From Psychroserpens sp. SPM9 (GTDB lineage: Bacteria > Bacteroidota > Bacteroidia > Flavobacteriales > Flavobacteriaceae), in contig NZ_JANZNR010000002.1 in assembly GCF_025153525.1 (NCBI RefSeq), positions 310,001 to 374,000 of the forward strand: a DNA stretch of 64,000 bases. The letters are read 5' to 3'. Shown here piece by piece: positions 8,993 to 17,757 of the stretch (its first letter is position 1; the number at the start of each line of letters is the position of its first letter). Made by a program: the position numbers and the translations under genes. Below the pieces are notes generated by a model. It saw only the letters and a list, made by a program, of their open reading frames with translations. It did not search any database and was not told the DNA's origin.

Positions 8993-9232
8993 TTAGATTG
9001 AAAGCTGCCTATGAACATATTGGCTTTTTAAGAGAAAAAGTTGCCTCAGTGCTGTGCTTATTTCACGATTTTTTATCGGAAGTATATCAAACTCTTCTCG
9101 ATCTCGCTCAGAAACTTTAGATTGACACGTTTTACAAATAAGTTCATATGAATTTTTAGACGCCAAAGGGGAGCGCTCTAAATTGTGTCCAAAAACCGAA
9201 CACGATAATTCGTTGGTCGTAGTGGTTTGCAT
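8993..9232 (-). CDS. Small zinc-ribbon-like protein, copy 1 of 3
   Basis: 79 residues. It has CSVFGHN near the N-terminus (Cys11, His16) and CKTC at Cys33/Cys36. Two further genes at 10428 and 10780 encode relatives with the same C-x2-FGH element, the same 22-residue spacing to a CxxC, and a similar helical tail (here IKNREISTALRQL). The Cys, His and CxxC set suggests a single zinc site. This copy is the most divergent: the region between CxxC and tail lacks the TPKY element of the other two. Function unknown. Downstream of, and convergent with, nothing obvious; about 160 bases from divergent thiL. Confidence 0.75.
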   Translation of the reverse strand: MQTTTTNELSCSVFGHNLERSPLASKNSYELICKTCQSKVSERDREEFDILPIKNREISTALRQLFLLKSQYVHRQLSI

Positions 9233-9382
9233 AGTAGGTTAAAAAAATTTGGGAAGACTAACATAGGAATTTAAATTTAACTCATCGTTAAAACACCTGT
9301 TTTTTCGATGAAATACATGTATTCGTATCTGCAGTAGTTATAAAAATGCAGCTTCTAATCATGCTCTTCTAAAAAAGCTACT

Positions 9383-9390
9383 TATTTTTG
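9383..9390 (+). promoter_or_regulatory. Putative -7 box of thiL
   Basis: TATTTTTG is a perfect TAnnTTTG match whose last base is 5 bases before the thiL ATG (9395). A transcript from it would be leaderless or carry a leader of only a few bases. Confidence 0.5.
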
Positions 9391-9394
9391 CAAT

Positions 9395-10447
9395 ATGATA
9401 GAAGATAAAAATCCGCAACGCACCTCATTAGATCAACTTGGAGAATTTGGTCTTATTGAGCATTTAACTAAGAATTTTGAAATCAAACAACAAACCACAG
9501 TTAAAGGTATTGGTGATGATGCAGCAGTATTAAATCATGGCTCTAAACAAATCTTAGTGACTACCGATTTATTGGTTGAGAATGTGCATTTTGATTTGAC
9601 TTATGTCCCGTTAAAGCATTTAGGTTACAAAGCCGTTATAGTTAACCTAAGTGATGTTTATGCTATGAACGCGAATGCAACTCAAATAACAGTTTCTATT
9701 GCTGTGTCTAATCGTTTTCCTTTAGAAGCTTTGGAAGAATTGTATGCTGGAATAGAAACTGCTGCAAAGATTTATAATATTGATGTGATTGGAGGCGATA
9801 CGACTTCATCAACAACCGGATTGATTATTTCTGTTACTGCTATTGGAGAAGTTACCAAGGAATCTATTGTGTATAGAGATGGTGCCAAACCTAACGATTT
9901 ACTGGTTGTAACTGGAGATATTGGCGCTGCCTATATGGGATTACAAGTATTGGAACGTGAAAAAGAAGTATTTAAAGTGAATCCACAAAATCAACCTGAT
10001 TTGGACGCTTATACCTATATTATCGAACGACAATTAAAACCTGAAGCGCGGAAAGATATTGTTGAACTCCTCCACAAATTAAACGTCAAACCTACAGCTA
10101 TGATTGATATTAGTGACGGACTCTCATCTGAGGTGTTACATATCTGTAAGCAAAGTGATGTTGGCGTTGAAATTTATGAGAATAAAATTCCGTTAGATCC
10201 ACAAGTTATTTCCACCTGTGAAGAATTTAATATAGACAGCACTACAATTGCTTTAAATGGTGGTGAAGATTATGAATTACTCATGACTATTTCTCAAGAA
10301 GATTTCCCGAAAATAAAAGGCAACCCCAACTTAACGGTTATAGGTTACATGACTGAAAAAGACAGAGGTATGCATCTAATTACTCGTGGTGAGCAAGCAA
10401 TTCCTATTATAGCAAAAGGCTGGAATGCTATGAAAAATGAGGCGTAA
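9395..10447 (+). CDS. thiL: Thiamine-monophosphate kinase
   Basis: 350 residues. ThiL phosphorylates thiamine monophosphate to thiamine diphosphate, the last step of cofactor synthesis. The PurM/ThiL-superfamily motifs are in order: GIGDDAAVL, TTDLLVENVHFD, NLSDVYAMNA, GGDTTSS, and DISDGLSSE in the C-terminal half. Length is normal. No other thiamine gene is nearby. The last 20 bases overlap the convergent small zinc-ribbon-like gene at 10428. A -7 box directly upstream suggests its own, nearly leaderless, transcript. Confidence 0.95.
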   Translation: MIEDKNPQRTSLDQLGEFGLIEHLTKNFEIKQQTTVKGIGDDAAVLNHGSKQILVTTDLLVENVHFDLTYVPLKHLGYKAVIVNLSDVYAMNANATQITVSIAVSNRFPLEALEELYAGIETAAKIYNIDVIGGDTTSSTTGLIISVTAIGEVTKESIVYRDGAKPNDLLVVTGDIGAAYMGLQVLEREKEVFKVNPQNQPDLDAYTYIIERQLKPEARKDIVELLHKLNVKPTAMIDISDGLSSEVLHICKQSDVGVEIYENKIPLDPQVISTCEEFNIDSTTIALNGGEDYELLMTISQEDFPKIKGNPNLTVIGYMTEKDRGMHLITRGEQAIPIIAKGWNAMKNEA

Positions 10448-10700
10448 AATTTAACAGAGACTTTTCAGCAGGATCTTTTGAAAGTGCTTTTTGTTGAATT
10501 CTTAACGTTCTTCTCGTGTGAATTCGTTCTAAAACCGAATTGATTTCTTTATACTTCGGTGTTAATGGCGTTAAACCACCTTTGCCACTGGTTGTGACTT
10601 CAGAACTACAATGGGTACATTTATATTCCTTGACGTGGTATGTAATGTTTTTGGAAACTTCGTAGTGATGTCCAAAAATTGAGCAGTAAAGACTTTTCAC
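10428..10700 (-). CDS. Small zinc-ribbon-like protein, copy 2 of 3
   Basis: 90 residues from a GTG start that places the motif directly at the N-terminus (MKSLYCSIFGHHYE). Cys6 and His11 of the CxxFGH element and Cys28/Cys31 (CTHC) are the likely zinc ligands. A Ser/Gly-rich loop and LTPLTPKYKEINSVLERIH follow, nearly the same as copy 3 (LTELTPKYQEINAILADIY). The C-terminal tail is basic and variable. It overlaps the end of thiL by 20 bases on the opposite strand. Unknown function; the compact form suggests a nucleic-acid- or protein-binding accessory protein, which is inference. Confidence 0.78.
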   Translation of the reverse strand: MKSLYCSIFGHHYEVSKNITYHVKEYKCTHCSSEVTTSGKGGLTPLTPKYKEINSVLERIHTRRTLRIQQKALSKDPAEKSLLNFTPHFS

Positions 10701-10779
10701 CTTGTTAAACTGTTTTAGTTATTAATTTTAGAGGATATCTAAATATATAAAAACCAAACAATAAAAGTGAGATTTTACG

Positions 10780-11046
10780 CTAATATATCGATGAACTGAG
10801 TGATTTGTTCTTTAAACGAGACATTCTACGCGAATAAATATCGGCTAAAATGGCATTTATTTCTTGATATTTAGGGGTTAATTCGGTGAGTTTCCCATTT
10901 CCATTTGTGGTGAGTTGGCGCTTGCAACATTTGCAGGTATACTCCTTAACATGCGAGGTTACTTTTTTGGTCATCTCATAGTTATGTCCAAAAATATCAC
11001 AGTAAATCTTTAACGGACTTGACGATTTTGATGTAGTTTTTTTCAT
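10780..11046 (-). CDS. Small zinc-ribbon-like protein, copy 3 of 3
   Basis: 88 residues. A Lys/Ser-rich N-terminus precedes YCDIFGHNYE (Cys16, His21); then comes YTCKCCKR with a CxxC pair at Cys38/Cys41 and an extra cysteine between them. LTELTPKYQEINAILADIY and a basic tail end the protein. It shares the framework SHVKEY-C-x2-C and TTxGxGxLTxLTPKYxEIN with copy 2, so the two arose by duplication. It is 79 bases upstream of copy 2 on the same strand and may be cotranscribed. Function unknown. Confidence 0.8.
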   Translation of the reverse strand: MKKTTSKSSSPLKIYCDIFGHNYEMTKKVTSHVKEYTCKCCKRQLTTNGNGKLTELTPKYQEINAILADIYSRRMSRLKNKSLSSSIY

Positions 11047-11110
11047 GGCTGTTAGATTTGGGGAGTATAAACTTAGAAAAAAAAGTCAATTAAAACGCTT
11101 AAAAGTATTT

Positions 11111-11884
11111 TTATTCGACAAAGTGTTTTATAATGTAGGATAATTCTGATTTATTTTCAATATGACTCATGTGACCAAAGCTTAATTCATAACAAATAAT
11201 GGAAGTGTCTTGCGTTTCTTTGAGTATACGAGCACCATCAACAACTGGGTCTTGCTCGCCAATGATTATCGCCTTTTTGGTGTTTAAAGATTTGAAAAAA
11301 TCAAACTTATCATCTCGAATACACATCCCTTCTTGAGCTGCCATATAACCTTGTAACGGTGTTTGTAAAGCTTGAGCTAATGCTTCATCTAGCTCTTTTT
11401 TATGAGTAATTTTACTTTCAGGAGAAAACAAATTAGTAAACGACATGCGCACCATAGCTTCATAGTTGGTTTGTACCATGGTATTTGCTCTTCGCCTCAA
11501 AACCTTCCGTTCTTCATCATCAGCATAGTACGTAGAATTCATCAAACACAACCCAGAAACCGACACTGGATTCATTTCAGCTAAAGCTAAAGCTACATAA
11601 CCACCCATAGAATGCCCTATAAGAGTATATGCTCGAATCGTTAAATGTTGCAGCACTTCTAATACGGCTTGTGCCATATCATTCATTGTATGGATATAAC
11701 CTAGACATTCTGTTTGTCCGTGACCCAATAAATCAACACAAATAATTCTATGGTTTTCGAGTAATGTTGGTTTTAAAGCGTTCCACATCGTCAAATTTTC
11801 TAAAAATCCGTGAAGTAAAACGACTACTGTACCTTCACCTTCGTCTGTATAATGAACAGGAATTCCTTTGTAGTGTAAAATCAT
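11111..11884 (-). CDS. Alpha/beta hydrolase
   Basis: About 257 residues, taking MILHYKG as start (an ATG two codons earlier is equally readable). The fold is clear: HGFLENLTMW forms the oxyanion region, GHSMGGYVAL holds the nucleophile serine, GEQDPVVD the acid and SFGHMSHIE the histidine. It has the size and cap region of the MenH/esterase-type hydrolases. No menaquinone or degradation genes are adjacent, so the substrate is unknown. Cytoplasmic, no signal peptide. Divergent from brnQ with about 50 bases between them. Confidence 0.9.
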   Translation of the reverse strand: MILHYKGIPVHYTDEGEGTVVVLLHGFLENLTMWNALKPTLLENHRIICVDLLGHGQTECLGYIHTMNDMAQAVLEVLQHLTIRAYTLIGHSMGGYVALALAEMNPVSVSGLCLMNSTYYADDEERKVLRRRANTMVQTNYEAMVRMSFTNLFSPESKITHKKELDEALAQALQTPLQGYMAAQEGMCIRDDKFDFFKSLNTKKAIIIGEQDPVVDGARILKETQDTSIICYELSFGHMSHIENKSELSYIIKHFVE

Positions 11885-11930
11885 GAGCACAAAGATACAG
11901 TATGAGACTATTTTGCAAATAAGTATTTAC

Positions 11931-11938
11931 TATATTTG
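11931..11938 (+). promoter_or_regulatory. Putative -7 box of brnQ
   Basis: TATATTTG, a perfect TAnnTTTG match, ends directly at the first possible brnQ ATG (11939). If used, transcription would start a few bases inside that reading frame, so translation would have to start downstream, for example at the TTG at 11963. Confidence 0.5.
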
Positions 11939-13261
11939 ATGTCAACCTCTAAAACATCTTCATTGAATTCTAGAAAAGAACTATTCATCACAAGCTTTGC
12001 GTTATTCTCATTGTTTTTTGGAGCTGGAAATTTACTTCTTCCGCCACTTTTAGGTTACAATTCTGGTGAAAACTGGTTTTGGGTTGCTATCGGGTTTATG
12101 ATTACAGCCGTAGTAATTCCTATTATTGGAATCTTGGCGCATGCTAAATTACAAGGGACATTGTACGACTTCGGAAAAAAAGTATCGCCTCAATTTAGCC
12201 TTATTTATTGTGTTATTATTTATGTTATAGCCGTTGCGATTCCGTCGCCAAGAACAGCAGCAGCAACGCATGAAATAGCCATTCATCCTACATTTGGGAG
12301 CAGCCCGCTTTTAACAAGCACTATTTATTTTGCACTTGTGTTGGTTTTTGTTTTGAATCGTTCTAAAATTTTGAGTTTTATAGGTAAATTCTTAACACCA
12401 TTAATTGTAATTATGCTATTGATGGTTATTGGAATCGGACTCTTTTCTTCGGAAATGGTTACAAGTACATCACAATTTGAAACGCCCATAGTAAGTGGTA
12501 TTTTAGAAGGGTATCAAACCTTTGATGCGATTGGTGCAGTCGTTGTAGGTGCGGTCATTATTATTTCTATCAACTTACGCTATAAAGGTAGTTTTGAAGA
12601 AAAAAAAGCCTTGATTGCTAAGTCTGGATGGGTTGCTGGTTTGGGTTTATTTGTGATATACGCTGGATTAATTTCGGTTGGTGCTTATTACGGTTCAGAA
12701 ATTAATATTAACGACGAATTAAGCAACGACATGCAACGTGCCAATTTACTGAGAGGCATTAGCACTAGCGCTTTAGGAACATTTGGAAATTCTATATTGA
12801 GCATTTTGATATCCTTAGCTTGTTTTACAACAGCTGTAGGAATTATAGCCGGAACAGCCGATTACTTTAAAGGCCTACTCCATAACTCGCAATCGGTTTA
12901 CATCATCACAGCAATTATTGCCTGTGTCTTTGGTGTGGTTGTTGGGCAATTAGATTTTAACTCTATTATTATTGTTGCTGTCCCAGTATTACTCTTTATC
13001 TATCCCATTACAATCGTTTTGATTTTACTGAATGTGTTTCCAAAACAGTTTTCAACGCCTATGGTTTTTAGAGCCGTAGTTTTAGTGACTTTTATATTTA
13101 GTGTTCCTGATGTTATAAATTTTGTAAGTCCTTCTAAAGGCTTGAAAGATCTTATTGGATATATTCCGTTAGCTAAATATAGTTTAGGTTGGGTGCTCCC
13201 TGCTTTGGTGACTTGTTTAGGTGTAGGGCTATTAACCTTAAATCAAACAAAAAAAGCCTAA
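11939..13261 (+). CDS. brnQ: Branched-chain amino acid carrier BrnQ (LIVCS family)
   Basis: About 440 residues with roughly 12 hydrophobic helices. The family N-terminal signature is present (TSFALFSLFFGAGNLLLPP), as are later conserved stretches (IPSPRTAAATHE; FTTAVGIIAGTADYF). It is a sodium-coupled importer of leucine, isoleucine and valine in the inner membrane. The start is uncertain: the ATG at 11939 abuts a perfect -7 box, whereas a TTG at 11963 would give an N-terminus (MNSRKELFITSFALF) of the usual family length. The stop lies in a hairpin that serves as terminator for the convergent peptidase gene. Confidence 0.92.
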   Translation: MSTSKTSSLNSRKELFITSFALFSLFFGAGNLLLPPLLGYNSGENWFWVAIGFMITAVVIPIIGILAHAKLQGTLYDFGKKVSPQFSLIYCVIIYVIAVAIPSPRTAAATHEIAIHPTFGSSPLLTSTIYFALVLVFVLNRSKILSFIGKFLTPLIVIMLLMVIGIGLFSSEMVTSTSQFETPIVSGILEGYQTFDAIGAVVVGAVIIISINLRYKGSFEEKKALIAKSGWVAGLGLFVIYAGLISVGAYYGSEININDELSNDMQRANLLRGISTSALGTFGNSILSILISLACFTTAVGIIAGTADYFKGLLHNSQSVYIITAIIACVFGVVVGQLDFNSIIIVAVPVLLFIYPITIVLILLNVFPKQFSTPMVFRAVVLVTFIFSVPDVINFVSPSKGLKDLIGYIPLAKYSLGWVLPALVTCLGVGLLTLNQTKKA

Positions 13262-13280
13262 AACAATTATTTAGGCTTAA
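13249..13280 (-). terminator. Rho-independent terminator of the Xaa-Pro aminopeptidase gene
   Basis: A 9-bp stem, AAGCCTAAA (13254-13262) with TTTAGGCTT (13270-13278), and a 7-base loop. On the minus strand it is followed by a run of T, so it fits termination of the peptidase transcript. It overlaps the brnQ stop codon; on the plus strand the T run is weak. Confidence 0.7.
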
Positions 13281-13302
13281 GTACGTTTTACAACAACCCA
13301 AA

Positions 13303-14595
13303 CTAAGAATTCATCAGGTCCTCAATTTCATCAGCTTCAATTGGTATATGACGCATCAGGTTAAATGGTTCTCCTTTATCCTGAATAACCACATCATCCT
13401 CGAGGCGAATTCCGAAACCTTCTTCTGGAATATAAATCCCTGGTTCCACCGTAAACACCATATTAGCTTGCATTGGCTCTGTGAGAATTCCGTAGTCATG
13501 CGTATCTAAACCTATATGATGTGAGGTACCATGCATAAAATATTTTTTATAGGCTGGCCAATCTTTGTTTTCATTTTGAACATCGGCCTTATCTAATAAG
13601 CCCAAACCTAAAAGCTCTGAAGTCATCATTTTCCCAACTTCAACATGGTAAGGCGCCCAAAGTGTTCCAGGAACTAATAGCTTAGTCGCTTCATTTTTGA
13701 CGCGATTTACAGCATTGTAAACTGCTTTTTGTCTGTCGGTAAATCGTCCGGAAACAGGTATGGTTCGGGACATGTCACTAGAGTAATTAGCATACTCGGC
13801 AGCCACATCAAAAAGAATTAAATCTCCCGCTTTACATTGTTGATTGTTTTCTATATAATGCAATACATTAGCATTATTACCCGAAGCGATAATTGGTGTA
13901 TAGGCAAATCCTTTAGAACGGTTATTTAAAAACTCATGCATGAATTCTGCTTCAATATTGAATTCCCAAACATCAGGTTTAACAAAGTCTAAAATCCGTC
14001 TGAATCCTTTCTCTGTAATATCACACGCTTGTTGCATTAAATCAATTTCAATTTGATCTTTTACAGAACGTAAACGCTGTAATATAGGATTACTCTTAGC
14101 CACGCGATGTGCAGGATATTTAGCTTTTAACCATTTTGTAAAACGGTCTTCACGAGTTTCAGTTTCTACTGACGCTCGGTAATGCTCGTTGGTATTTATA
14201 TAAACCGTGTCACATTGGGTCATGATCTCAAAGATGATTTTCTCCATATCCTGAAGCCAGTAAACGGTTTTAATTCCGCTGGTTTCAAAAGCAGCCACTT
14301 TGGTTAACTTTTCGCCTTCCCAAACTGCTATGTGTTCATTAGTTTCTTTTAAAAATAAAATTTCACGATGATGTTCGTTTGGGCAGTCTGGAAATAAGAC
14401 CAAGATACTTTCTTCTTGATCTACACCGCTTAAATAAAAAATATCCCGATGCTGCTCAAAGGGCATGGTACTATCTGCACTTATGGGATAAATGTCATTA
14501 GAATTGAAAACCGCAAGACTATTGGGTTCCATTTTAGACATGAAGTTTTTTCGGTTTTTTATAAAAAGCTTAGAATCTATTTTATGATATTTCAT
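13303..14595 (-). CDS. pepP: Xaa-Pro aminopeptidase (M24B family)
   Basis: 430 residues from the ATG at 14595 (MKYHKIDSKLF); an upstream in-frame ATG at 14655 would add 20 hydrophobic residues not seen in the family and crosses a likely promoter. The N-terminal half is the creatinase-like domain; the C-terminal half is the pita-bread metallopeptidase fold with the five metal ligands: the two Asp of LFDVAAEYANYSSDMSRT, His in GTSHHIGLDTHD, Glu in VEPGIYIPEEG and Glu in GIRLEDDVV. It removes N-terminal residues preceding proline in the cytoplasm. Single gene with its own terminator. Confidence 0.93.
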   Translation of the reverse strand: MKYHKIDSKLFIKNRKNFMSKMEPNSLAVFNSNDIYPISADSTMPFEQHRDIFYLSGVDQEESILVLFPDCPNEHHREILFLKETNEHIAVWEGEKLTKVAAFETSGIKTVYWLQDMEKIIFEIMTQCDTVYINTNEHYRASVETETREDRFTKWLKAKYPAHRVAKSNPILQRLRSVKDQIEIDLMQQACDITEKGFRRILDFVKPDVWEFNIEAEFMHEFLNNRSKGFAYTPIIASGNNANVLHYIENNQQCKAGDLILFDVAAEYANYSSDMSRTIPVSGRFTDRQKAVYNAVNRVKNEATKLLVPGTLWAPYHVEVGKMMTSELLGLGLLDKADVQNENKDWPAYKKYFMHGTSHHIGLDTHDYGILTEPMQANMVFTVEPGIYIPEEGFGIRLEDDVVIQDKGEPFNLMRHIPIEADEIEDLMNS

Positions 14596-14881
14596 TTCTG
14601 TAATTTTGAGACGTAAAGTTAAAAATAAATAAGGCGTTACATAAGCCAAAAACATCTTTTTTTAATGTAGTTAGCGCCTAAATTACCTGATAGCATTTTC
14701 ACATGACAATAGACTCCTTGGCAAACCTGCATCGATATTAAAACAACCTATACCTATAAATACCCTAGGTCTAAAGTATTTAATTTGACATTGTTCTGAT
14801 ATAAAATATGCCTATCGTATAATTTTAGCTACGCTCATCATCTATATTTATTACCTTTATAAGCAATAAAAATCAACCACC
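14596..14881. other. Gene-free divergent intergenic region
   Basis: About 285 bases between the divergent peptidase and propeller genes. It presumably holds both promoters; TACCTTTA near 14853 and TAACTTTA on the minus strand near the peptidase start are one-mismatch -7 boxes. No repeats, hairpins or reading frames were recognised. Confidence 0.5.
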
Positions 14882-17719
14882 ATGTTTAAACAAATTTGTT
14901 CTCTTCTTTTCTGCGCCTCATTGTTCATTAATGCACAACAACCTGCTACAACTTCAAAACTCGTAGATGAAGGATTAACTAAAAAAGCCAATTTAACTAA
15001 AGCCTCTCTGGTAAAACATGTGCCTTTTGAAAATATAGGTCCAACAGTAATGAGTGGTCGTGTTACAGATTTGGCGGTCAATCCTGAAAACCCAAATGAG
15101 TTTTATGTTGGCTATGCTTCAGGAGGCGTTTGGCATACAACAAATAATGGAACCTCTTTTAATCCGATTCTCGATACTTCGGAAACTCAAAATGTTGGAG
15201 ATATTGCTGTCGATTGGAAAAACAGAACCTTATGGGTTGGCACTGGAGAAAATAATGCTTCACGATCTAGTTACGCCGGAATTGGTATATTAAAATCAAC
15301 CGATAACGGTAAAACATGGCAAAATATGGGACTAAAAGATTCGCATCATATCGGACGAATTTTAATCAATCCCAACAATCCTGATGAAGTTGTAGTTGGT
15401 GTCACAGGTCACTTATATTCTCCTAACCAACAACGCGGGATTTACAAAACTGTTGATGGCGGAAAAACATGGACACAACAATTGTTTGTGGATGATGTAA
15501 GCGGAATTATTGACGTACAACGTCACCCAAATGATTTTAATTTGATGTTTGCTTCCTCATGGACTAAAGATCGAAAAGCCTGGAATTTTGATGGTAGTGG
15601 GAATAATTCTGCCATCTATAAAAGTACAGATGCCGGAAACACATGGACCAAAGTATCCACCAAAAAAAGTGGCTTTCCTACAGGTCAAGGTGTGGGTCGA
15701 ATTGGCTTGGCAGTATATGATAACAATATCATTTATGCCATTCACGATAGTCAGTTTCGCAGACCTTCAGAAACCAAAAAAGAAGACTCTGATATCCTGA
15801 CCAAAGAAGATTTTAAATCGATGTCTACAGATGTTTTTCTGAAATTAGAGGATAAAAAACTCAATGGCTATTTAAAAATGAATGGCTTTCAAGAAAAATA
15901 CAGAGCAGAAAATGTAAAACAAATGGTGCGCAATGGACACGTAAAACCTGCAGACCTAGCCAGCTATTTGGAAGATGCTAATTCCTTACTTTTTGATACA
16001 CCTGTTATTGGTACCGAAGTCTATAAAAGTACCGATGGAGGCATGACCTGGAAAAAAACACATGACGACTACCTCGATGGCATTTACTATAGTTACGGAT
16101 ACTACTTTGGTCATATCTATGTTGCGCCTAATAATCCTGATAATATTTATATCTATGGTGTTCCGATTGTAAAATCTAAAGATGGCGGGAAAACCTATAC
16201 TTCTATAGATGCCGAAAATGTTCATGCCGATCACCATGCGCTTTGGATTAATCCTAAAAACCCTAACCATCTCATCAATGGTAATGATGGTGGCGTGAAT
16301 ATCACCTATGATGATGGTGAAAACTGGATCAAAAACAATTCGCCTTCCGTAGGACAATTTTATGCCATTAATGTAGACAACTCCAAACCTTACAAGATAT
16401 ACGGAGGCTTACAAGACAATGGCGTTTGGGTAGGAACTTATGGTGCTTCCGAAAACAAACGTTGGCATCAAAACGGGCAATATCCTTGGAAAAGCATTAT
16501 GGGAGGCGATGGAATGCAAATCCAAATTGACAGTAGAAACCCTAATATCTTATATACTGGTTTTCAATTTGGAAATTATTTCAGACTCAATTTAGAAACC
16601 GAAGATCGTGCCTACATTCAGCCAAAACATGAACTAGGAGATACACCTTATCGTTTTAACTGGCAAACACCTATTTTATTATCATCTCATAATCAGGATA
16701 TTTTATATCTGGGCGGAAATAAATTAATGCGCTCTATGAATCAAGGAAACGATTGGACTCCTATAAGTGATGATCTAACCAATGGTGGGAAAAAAGGAAA
16801 TGTAGCCTACGGAACCTTGACTTCTATTAGCGAATCTCCTTTTCAGTTTGGTTTGATTTATACGGGTAGTGACGACGGATTAATTCATATTACCAAAGAT
16901 GCGGGCGGAAGCTGGCAAAACATTTCAAAAAGCCTACCTAAAGATCTTTGGGTAAGTCGTATTATCGCATCTCAACATAAAAAAGAACGAGTATATGTCA
17001 CCTTAAACGGTTACCGTTGGGATGATTTTAAAGTCTACGCTTATAAAAGTGATGACTACGGAAAGACCTGGACGAATATTGGTGCTAATATTCCTATATC
17101 TCCTGTCAATGTTATTAAAGAAGATACCGAAAATGAAAATGTTTTATACCTAGGAACAGATAATGGTGCTTATGTTTCTTTTAATCGAGGTGAAAGCTGG
17201 GAAGTATTTAGCAATGGTCTTCCAAATGTAGCCATTCATGATATGGTGATTCAGCCTGAAACTAAACATTTATTATTAGGAACACACGGACGAAGCATTT
17301 ATAAAACAAATATTGCACCACTTCAGCAAATGAATGCTGCAATGCAATCGAAAGCAACTACCTTATTTAAGGTAAACGATACAAGGTTTTCTAGGCGCTG
17401 GGGACGTTCTTTTAGCCAATTTTCTGAACCCTATGAACCTACATTAGACCTGACGTTTTATGCTAATAATTCCGAAGAAAAAACAATACGTATCTTATCA
17501 AAAAAAGGCGCATTGCTCAATGAAATAAAAGTGGTTGCAGACAAAGGGTTTAATTATACCACCTATGATTTAACACTGACAGAAAAAGGCAAAAAAGAAC
17601 TACTTAAAGAAGATACTAATATTGAAATCGAAACGGCCGATAACGGTAAGTATTATATTCCGAAAGGAGAGTATACGGTTCAAATTGATGATGAAAAAAC
17701 GACGTTTGAAGTGAAATAA
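14882..17719 (+). CDS. Secreted VPS10/sortilin-like beta-propeller protein (BNR/Asp-box repeats)
   Basis: 945 residues with a signal peptide (MFKQICSLLFCASLFINAQ). At least seven Asp-box motifs (S/K-x-D-x-G-x-x-W) are seen, for example KSTDNGKTWQ, KTVDGGKTWTQ, KSTDAGNTWTK, KSTDGGMTWKK and KSDDYGKTWTN, as in sialidase, sortilin and plant photosystem-assembly-factor type propellers. Two propellers probably fill residues 45-820; an insertion at about 295-365 lacks the repeat pattern. The C-terminal 100 residues look like a beta-sandwich domain. Often annotated as glycosyl hydrolase, but no catalytic evidence is visible. Probably periplasmic, outer-membrane-associated or secreted. Followed after 38 bases by a lipoprotein gene. 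Confidence 0.85.
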   Translation: MFKQICSLLFCASLFINAQQPATTSKLVDEGLTKKANLTKASLVKHVPFENIGPTVMSGRVTDLAVNPENPNEFYVGYASGGVWHTTNNGTSFNPILDTSETQNVGDIAVDWKNRTLWVGTGENNASRSSYAGIGILKSTDNGKTWQNMGLKDSHHIGRILINPNNPDEVVVGVTGHLYSPNQQRGIYKTVDGGKTWTQQLFVDDVSGIIDVQRHPNDFNLMFASSWTKDRKAWNFDGSGNNSAIYKSTDAGNTWTKVSTKKSGFPTGQGVGRIGLAVYDNNIIYAIHDSQFRRPSETKKEDSDILTKEDFKSMSTDVFLKLEDKKLNGYLKMNGFQEKYRAENVKQMVRNGHVKPADLASYLEDANSLLFDTPVIGTEVYKSTDGGMTWKKTHDDYLDGIYYSYGYYFGHIYVAPNNPDNIYIYGVPIVKSKDGGKTYTSIDAENVHADHHALWINPKNPNHLINGNDGGVNITYDDGENWIKNNSPSVGQFYAINVDNSKPYKIYGGLQDNGVWVGTYGASENKRWHQNGQYPWKSIMGGDGMQIQIDSRNPNILYTGFQFGNYFRLNLETEDRAYIQPKHELGDTPYRFNWQTPILLSSHNQDILYLGGNKLMRSMNQGNDWTPISDDLTNGGKKGNVAYGTLTSISESPFQFGLIYTGSDDGLIHITKDAGGSWQNISKSLPKDLWVSRIIASQHKKERVYVTLNGYRWDDFKVYAYKSDDYGKTWTNIGANIPISPVNVIKEDTENENVLYLGTDNGAYVSFNRGESWEVFSNGLPNVAIHDMVIQPETKHLLLGTHGRSIYKTNIAPLQQMNAAMQSKATTLFKVNDTRFSRRWGRSFSQFSEPYEPTLDLTFYANNSEEKTIRILSKKGALLNEIKVVADKGFNYTTYDLTLTEKGKKELLKEDTNIEIETADNGKYYIPKGEYTVQIDDEKTTFEVK

Positions 17720-17757
17720 ATTGGTGTAATTTTAGTTATATTAAAAACTCTAAATCT

